Shown here piece after piece: positions 6,524-9,142 of a DNA stretch of 9,142 nt (the first letter of the stretch is position 1; each line of letters opens with the position of its first letter). Under the pieces are notes generated by a model. It was not told the origin of the DNA, ran no database searches, and worked only from the letters and a program-made list of their open reading frames with translations. Source of the stretch: Nitrososphaerota archaeon (GTDB taxonomy: Archaea > Thermoproteota > Nitrososphaeria > Nitrososphaerales > Gagatemarchaeaceae); assembly GCA_005877225.1 (NCBI GenBank), contig VBPK01000009.1, positions 1 to 9,142 of the forward strand. The letters are read 5' to 3'. Made by a program: the position numbers and the translations under genes.

Positions 6524-7939
6524 TCAGGTTTCCCCTCCCGAATCGTTTCGAATGGCCTCCAAGAGGACTCTTGCCTTCGCTTCCGTTTCCAGCCACTCCT
6601 TAGAAGGGACCGAGTCAGCAACTATTCCAGCACCGGCTTGGAGGTAGCCTACGCTGCCTCGCCTGAAGAGAGTCCTTATCGCGATGGCGAAGTCGGCGTT
6701 TCCGTTGTACGAAAAGTACCCTACCGCGCCCGCGTAGGGTCCCCGTCGTCGTGGCTCCAGTTCGTCTATGATCTCCATCGCTCGGGGTTTAGGCGCTCCG
6801 GAGACAGTCCCCGCAGGGAAGACCGCCCTGAAGGCGTCGAAGCTGTCTGACCCGTCTTGCAGCTCCCCGACCACTCTGGAGACGATGTGCTGGACGTGAC
6901 TGAACTCCATGATGCTCATGAAGTCAGTTGTCTTCACAGTTCCGTACTTCGCGACTTTCCCGATATCATTTCTAGCGAGGTCGACGAGCATCAGGTGCTC
7001 TGCCTTCTCCTTCGGGTCGGCTAGGAGTTCCTTCCTGAGCTTCTGGTTCTTCCTCACGTCATTGCTCCTAGGTCTGGTGCCCGCGATTGGGAACGTCTCG
7101 ACCGTACGGCCCTCCACCCTCAGAAGCATCTCAGGGCTTGAGCCGACTACTTCCCTCTCACCGAAGGCCAGATAGTACATGTAGGGCGAGGGGTTGATGC
7201 GTCTCAAGACGGAGTAAAACGGAAGCAGGCTCCCGTCGATGGTAAACAAGAATTTCTTCGAGATGACGGCCTGAAAGATATCTCCCGCTCGAATGTACTT
7301 CTTAGTTCGGCGGACGCTCTCTTCGTACTCGGCTCGACCGAGATTCCTCTTCGGGGGAGACACGATCAGCTTGGGGAGGGGGCGCTCCTCCCCGATCATC
7401 TCCAGGACGTCTTCGAGTCTGTCCTCGGAGAGGGTGTAGTAGTATGTCTCTCCCTCTTCGTGGCTGAAGACGAGGCCGTCGTCGAATATCGCGAACTCGA
7501 GGTCGGGGAAATTAGCGGGGTCCTTCCGCGAGTCTGGAAGCCTCTCCCAGTATCGGACCGCGTCGTAGGAAACGTAGCCAACCCCTCCTCCCGCGAACCG
7601 GAAGCTTGTGTCGAACAGACTCCGTCCTTCGAGTGTCCTCCTCAAGTCCAATAGAGGGTCGCGACTCCTTCTCTTCTCGACCTTGCCTGATCTATCCCTG
7701 ATTTCCACCGACCCTCCGGCGGCGGTGAAGACTGCTACCGGGTCGAAGCCGATGAAGGAGAATTCCGCAAGGCGATTGGAGCTGTTCTCTGATTCGAGGA
7801 GATATGAATATTCGCATCTTCCCTGGATCCTGGAGAACATCTCGACGGGCGATAGAATGGTGGGTACGCGAAGGTACTTCGCCGAGTGCCCAAACCTCTG
7901 AGCGAGCAAATTGGACCGTTTCACGCCTTGCGACGGCAT
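6524..7939 (-). CDS. trpE: Anthranilate synthase component I
   Basis: With TrpG this enzyme makes anthranilate from chorismate, the committed step of the pathway. From ATG 7939 it is 471 residues; TTG 7942 immediately upstream is an alternative. The N-terminal LLESE (about 47-51) and the later NPSPYMYYL are the tryptophan-binding feedback elements known from bacterial TrpE, so allosteric inhibition is probably kept. Chorismate-domain signatures follow: PIAGTRPRS, LVDLARNDIGKVAKYG, FPAGTVSGAPKPRAMEIIDELE, RRGPYAGAVGYFSYNG and GAGIVADSVPSKEWLETEAKA with the Mg-binding glutamates. No Shine-Dalgarno precedes the start; the DNA there reads CTCCACCTGATC on the coding strand. With TATA-like boxes at 7968-7986, this points to a leaderless or very short leader. 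It is first in the operon. Confidence 0.97.
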   Translation of the reverse strand: MPSQGVKRSNLLAQRFGHSAKYLRVPTILSPVEMFSRIQGRCEYSYLLESENSSNRLAEFSFIGFDPVAVFTAAGGSVEIRDRSGKVEKRRSRDPLLDLRRTLEGRSLFDTSFRFAGGGVGYVSYDAVRYWERLPDSRKDPANFPDLEFAIFDDGLVFSHEEGETYYYTLSEDRLEDVLEMIGEERPLPKLIVSPPKRNLGRAEYEESVRRTKKYIRAGDIFQAVISKKFLFTIDGSLLPFYSVLRRINPSPYMYYLAFGEREVVGSSPEMLLRVEGRTVETFPIAGTRPRSNDVRKNQKLRKELLADPKEKAEHLMLVDLARNDIGKVAKYGTVKTTDFMSIMEFSHVQHIVSRVVGELQDGSDSFDAFRAVFPAGTVSGAPKPRAMEIIDELEPRRRGPYAGAVGYFSYNGNADFAIAIRTLFRRGSVGYLQAGAGIVADSVPSKEWLETEAKARVLLEAIRNDSGGET

Positions 7940-7967
7940 CAAGAGATCAGGTGGAGTGAAAGCTGTG

Positions 7968-7986
7968 CCATATAAGAGGATTTATA
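7968..7986 (-). promoter_or_regulatory. Candidate TATA boxes of the trp operon promoter
   Basis: Reading the minus strand, TATAAATC starts at 7986 and CTTATATGG at 7976. The first, centred about 45 nt before ATG 7939, predicts initiation near 7957 and a leader of under 20 nt. The second predicts initiation right at the start codon, a leaderless mRNA. Both fit the missing ribosome-binding site. Which one is used cannot be told from sequence. Confidence 0.6.
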
Positions 7987-7992
7987 GCCAAT

Positions 7993-8002
7993 AATGTACA
8001 TT
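7993..8002. promoter_or_regulatory. Palindrome AATGTACATT with TGTACA core: putative TRP-box operator
   Basis: A perfect 10-bp palindrome lies 6 bp upstream of the TATAAA box of trpE. CAAT and ATTG at 7989-7992 and 8000-8003 give a further, offset inverted match. From memory, the consensus bound by TrpY, the tryptophan repressor of Methanothermobacter, is TGTACA. Position and sequence suggest a regulator binding here near the TFB/TBP site. I see only this one copy in the intergenic region and no trpY in the window. Confidence 0.5.
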
Positions 8003-8009
8003 GTTAGCC

Positions 8010-8034
8010 TTAGCACGTTCCAAAAGAGTGCTAA
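8010..8034. repeat. CIRCE-like inverted repeat between trpE and the rightward ORFs
   Basis: Arms TTAGCAC (8010-8016) and GTGCTAA (8028-8034) are perfectly complementary around an 11-nt centre. The right half extends to GAGTGCTAA, identical to a bacterial CIRCE half-site. The left half has GT where CIRCE has TC, and the spacer between 9-nt arms is 7 rather than 9. No T-run follows on either strand, so it is unlikely to be a terminator. It sits upstream of the TGTACA palindrome and may be a second operator. Confidence 0.45.
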
Positions 8035-8109
8035 AATCAGGGAGGTAACCACATCACTTCGAGATACAGTACGGAACTCCCAGTCGATCGTCAATGAGGA
8101 GAATGTCTG

Positions 8110-8322
8110 ATGTTAGTAACCGGCCAGCCTAGCGGATTAACGAGCAACCCGATAGCATACGAGACGAATCACTTCTTGATTAGTGGCGAGAAAAGTGTCT
8201 GGTTAGCTCGAATTGGACGAATCCAACCAGCCAAGAGAGTTCGTTCTGAGCTTATTGAGTGTGGGCAGGAGGCAGCTAAATCAGAGAAGAGCAACACTTC
8301 GCAGAAAAATACGGATTGGTGA
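8110..8322 (+). CDS. Doubtful small ORF of unknown function
   Basis: This ATG-initiated ORF of 70 codons has GAGGAG (8096-8101) 8 nt upstream, a well-placed ribosome-binding site. That is the main argument in its favour. The product is basic and polar, with the core NHFLISGEKSVWLARIGRI followed by a Lys/Ser/Gln-rich tail. I recognise no domain, membrane segment or metal motif. Codon use (three TTA codons, many A/T third positions) is unlike the GC-rich trp genes, which argues for a non-coding stretch or a recently acquired or decaying gene. No good TATA box precedes it; TTTATA at 7981-7986, shared with the trpE side, would imply a leader of about 100 nt. Confidence 0.25.
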   Translation: MLVTGQPSGLTSNPIAYETNHFLISGEKSVWLARIGRIQPAKRVRSELIECGQEAAKSEKSNTSQKNTDW

Positions 8323-8371
8323 TTCATAAGGCTTACAAACAAAAGATGCACAAATTGTGAGGATGATTGAC

Positions 8372-8611
8372 ATGAAGAACTTGAAGGTGCGAGCGCAACT
8401 CCAGCCTCGTCCCAGCGCACACGCCGCAGAGATCGTCTCGGTGGCCAAGGCGTCACAGGTGATTTCCATGCGCTGCGCTATCCACGGGACAGTGATGAAT
8501 TATCGGCGGAGGAGCACATACTTCTGCGCTGAATGCCTGGGAATCGCCCCGCAAGCGACATCTCAGACTGAGCGACAACCGGTCAAGAGTCTCTCAGTAG
8601 GGCCATCTTAG
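8372..8611 (+). CDS. Small putative zinc-ribbon protein, function unknown
   Basis: I chose ATG 8372 because GAGG (8359-8362) followed by a TGAT stretch sits 9 nt upstream. Starts at GTG 8357 or ATG 8363 would bury that site. The product is 79 residues. Cys35-Ala-Ile-His38 and Cys52-Ala-Glu-Cys55 form a CX2H-X13-CX2C set with aromatic residues Tyr43, Tyr50 and Phe51 between, as in small zinc ribbons. The flanks are basic at the N-terminus and Ser/Gln-rich and probably disordered at the C-terminus. Codons favour G/C in the third position like the neighbouring enzymes, supporting a real gene. It is followed within 10 nt by a T-run, so it is probably transcribed alone. A nucleic-acid-binding or regulatory role would be typical of such folds but is not shown. 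I do not recognise a specific family. Confidence 0.58.
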   Translation: MKNLKVRAQLQPRPSAHAAEIVSVAKASQVISMRCAIHGTVMNYRRRSTYFCAECLGIAPQATSQTERQPVKSLSVGPS

Positions 8612-8612
8612 A

Positions 8613-8620
8613 TATTTTTC
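8613..8620 (+). terminator. T-rich terminator after the small zinc-protein gene
   Basis: TATTTTTC begins 2 nt after the TAG stop. A run of five T residues without a hairpin is a typical archaeal termination signal, and it separates this gene from the hisG promoter that follows. Confidence 0.5.
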
Positions 8621-8676
8621 CTGACGATACCTGTGTTCAAAGGCGAGCCAAGCGTTACGATCGAGCAACGGCACTC

Positions 8677-8684
8677 TTAAATAC
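8677..8684 (+). promoter_or_regulatory. TATA box upstream of hisG
   Basis: TTAAATAC is a close match to the archaeal TATA consensus and stands out in the surrounding GC-rich sequence. Transcription would begin near 8703-8708, giving hisG a leader of about 155 nt. This is much longer than that of trpE. Confidence 0.6.
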
Positions 8685-8803
8685 AGATGACTACTGGTCC
8701 AAACTCGGTGCAAATGCGGGGCGATTTCGTTCATAGGGGCTGGTTACGTTCACCTGCTCCGAGCCCATTCCACGCGCCATAGCCCCCTTACAGCCATCTG
8801 CAC

Positions 8804-8822
8804 GTAGAAATTTCCTTTCTAC
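8804..8822 (+). promoter_or_regulatory. Hairpin in the hisG leader
   Basis: GTAGAAA (8804-8810) and TTTCTAC (8816-8822) form a perfect 7-bp stem with a 5-nt loop, ending 39 nt before the hisG ATG. No U-tract follows, so it is not a plain intrinsic terminator. Upstream, GGGGCT (8736-8741) can pair with AGCCCC (8781-8786), or as GGGCT with AGCCC (8762-8766); these pairings are mutually exclusive. The long leader may have a regulatory role, but no known riboswitch is recognised. Confidence 0.35.
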
Positions 8823-8861
8823 AGTTCCCTCAGAAGGAATCCAGCCGGAGTGGGGGTCAGC

Positions 8862-9142
8862 ATGAGTAAGCTGAAGCTCGCCATCCCCAAAGGTTCCCTC
8901 GAGAAGGCGACCTATGAAATCTTCCATGACGCGTTCTATCGCATCAGCGGGCAAGAGCGGACGTACAGGCCCAAAATCAATGATCCGGATATTGAAGTGA
9001 AGATTCTGCGCCCCCAGGAGATACCCGTCTACATAGCGGGAGGGGTCCACGACGTAGGCGTGACAGGCGCCGACTGGATTCTCGAGACAGGTGCTAAGGT
9101 GGAGAATTTGCTGGACCTAGAATATGGAAGGGTCAGAGTCGT
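8862..9142 (+). CDS. hisG: ATP phosphoribosyltransferase, N-terminal part (3'-truncated by window edge)
   Basis: HisG joins ATP and PRPP to form phosphoribosyl-ATP, the first and feedback-controlled step of histidine synthesis. The 93 complete codons begin with the canonical KLKLAIPKGSLEKATYEIF. ILRPQEIPVYIAGGVHDVGVTGADWILETGA (about residues 46-77) is the conserved segment leading to the PRPP-site domain. ATG 8862 is preceded by GGAG (8847-8850) and a GGGGGT closer in, a plausible ribosome-binding region. The C-terminus is outside the window, so it cannot be decided whether this is the long form with the histidine-binding ACT-like domain or the short HisZ-dependent form. It probably heads a his operon continuing to the right. 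Like TrpD, it consumes PRPP. Confidence 0.95.
   Translation, partial: MSKLKLAIPKGSLEKATYEIFHDAFYRISGQERTYRPKINDPDIEVKILRPQEIPVYIAGGVHDVGVTGADWILETGAKVENLLDLEYGRVRV

Larger units (their letters stand above)
7943..8371. other. Mostly non-coding divergent intergenic region
   Basis: This stretch of about 430 nt separates trpE from the small zinc-protein gene and is visibly more AT-rich than the flanking operon. Its left part carries the trp promoter and the two palindromes. Its right part carries only a doubtful 70-codon ORF. Within that ORF, a hairpin TTGGA-CGAA-TCCAA (8213-8226) and an alternative pairing CTGGTT (8199-8204) with AACCAG (8225-8230) are seen. No tRNA cloverleaf could be folded by eye. 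Confidence 0.6.

Noticed and set aside
8213..8226. TTGGA-CGAA-TCCAA hairpin considered as a tRNA T-arm or RNA element
   Set aside because: No acceptor, D or anticodon stems could be assembled around it, and it falls inside a possible ORF.
8110..8322. 70-codon ORF as a confident gene or toxin/antitoxin component
   Set aside because: The ribosome-binding site is good, but codon use is unlike the neighbours and no domain is recognisable. It is listed only as a doubtful ORF.
8714..8782. Classic histidine attenuator peptide
   Set aside because: Only two separate His codons in 22, and no terminator hairpin with a U-tract follows.
8691..9050. 119-codon minus-strand ORF opposite hisG
   Set aside because: It lies entirely antisense to the clear hisG start and its leader. 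The translation shows no family features and it has no promoter of its own.

Overview
The window looks archaeal. It carries seven closely packed tryptophan biosynthesis genes on the minus strand. Two genes for the prephenate branch of aromatic amino acid synthesis face them, and the start of a histidine biosynthesis gene lies at the right edge. The archaeal assignment rests on AT-rich TATA-like boxes in place of bacterial -35/-10 promoters, the absence of a Shine-Dalgarno before trpE (consistent with a leaderless or nearly leaderless transcript), and a TrpB whose active-site segment reads LLHGGAHK as in archaeal TrpB. A Thermoproteota/Thaumarchaeota-type lineage is possible, but I cannot fix the taxon from this window.

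Layout. Positions 1-645 (+) hold the C-terminal part of a class I PLP aminotransferase cut by the window edge. It overlaps by 4 nt (TTGA) with tyrA, prephenate dehydrogenase (642-1496, +). tyrA converges on, and overlaps by 14 nt, the 3' end of trpA. From 7939 down to 1483 (-) runs trpE-trpG-trpD-trpC-trpF-trpB-trpA, with junctions between a 17-nt overlap and a 5-nt gap. This is a complete chorismate-to-tryptophan pathway in what is almost certainly one transcript. Tyrosine/phenylalanine-branch and tryptophan-branch enzymes therefore sit tail to tail, both drawing on chorismate.

The 7940-8861 interval is mostly non-coding and is the least ordinary part. On the trpE side it has TATA-like boxes, a perfect 10-bp palindrome with a TGTACA core just upstream of one of them, and a 7-bp inverted repeat resembling bacterial CIRCE. 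Further right are a weak 70-codon ORF, a convincing small CxxH/CxxC zinc-binding protein (8372-8611), a T-rich terminator, a strong TATA box, and a leader of about 155 nt with a perfect hairpin ahead of hisG (8862 to the edge, partial).

Two starts appear to be non-AUG codons embedded in the preceding stop: TTG-A for tyrA and, more unusually, CTG-A for trpD. TrpG and TrpD each carry a substitution at a normally conserved position. I found no CRISPR array, transposon, tRNA or rRNA. The most useful leads are the putative TRP-box operator, the CTG start of trpD and the small zinc protein.
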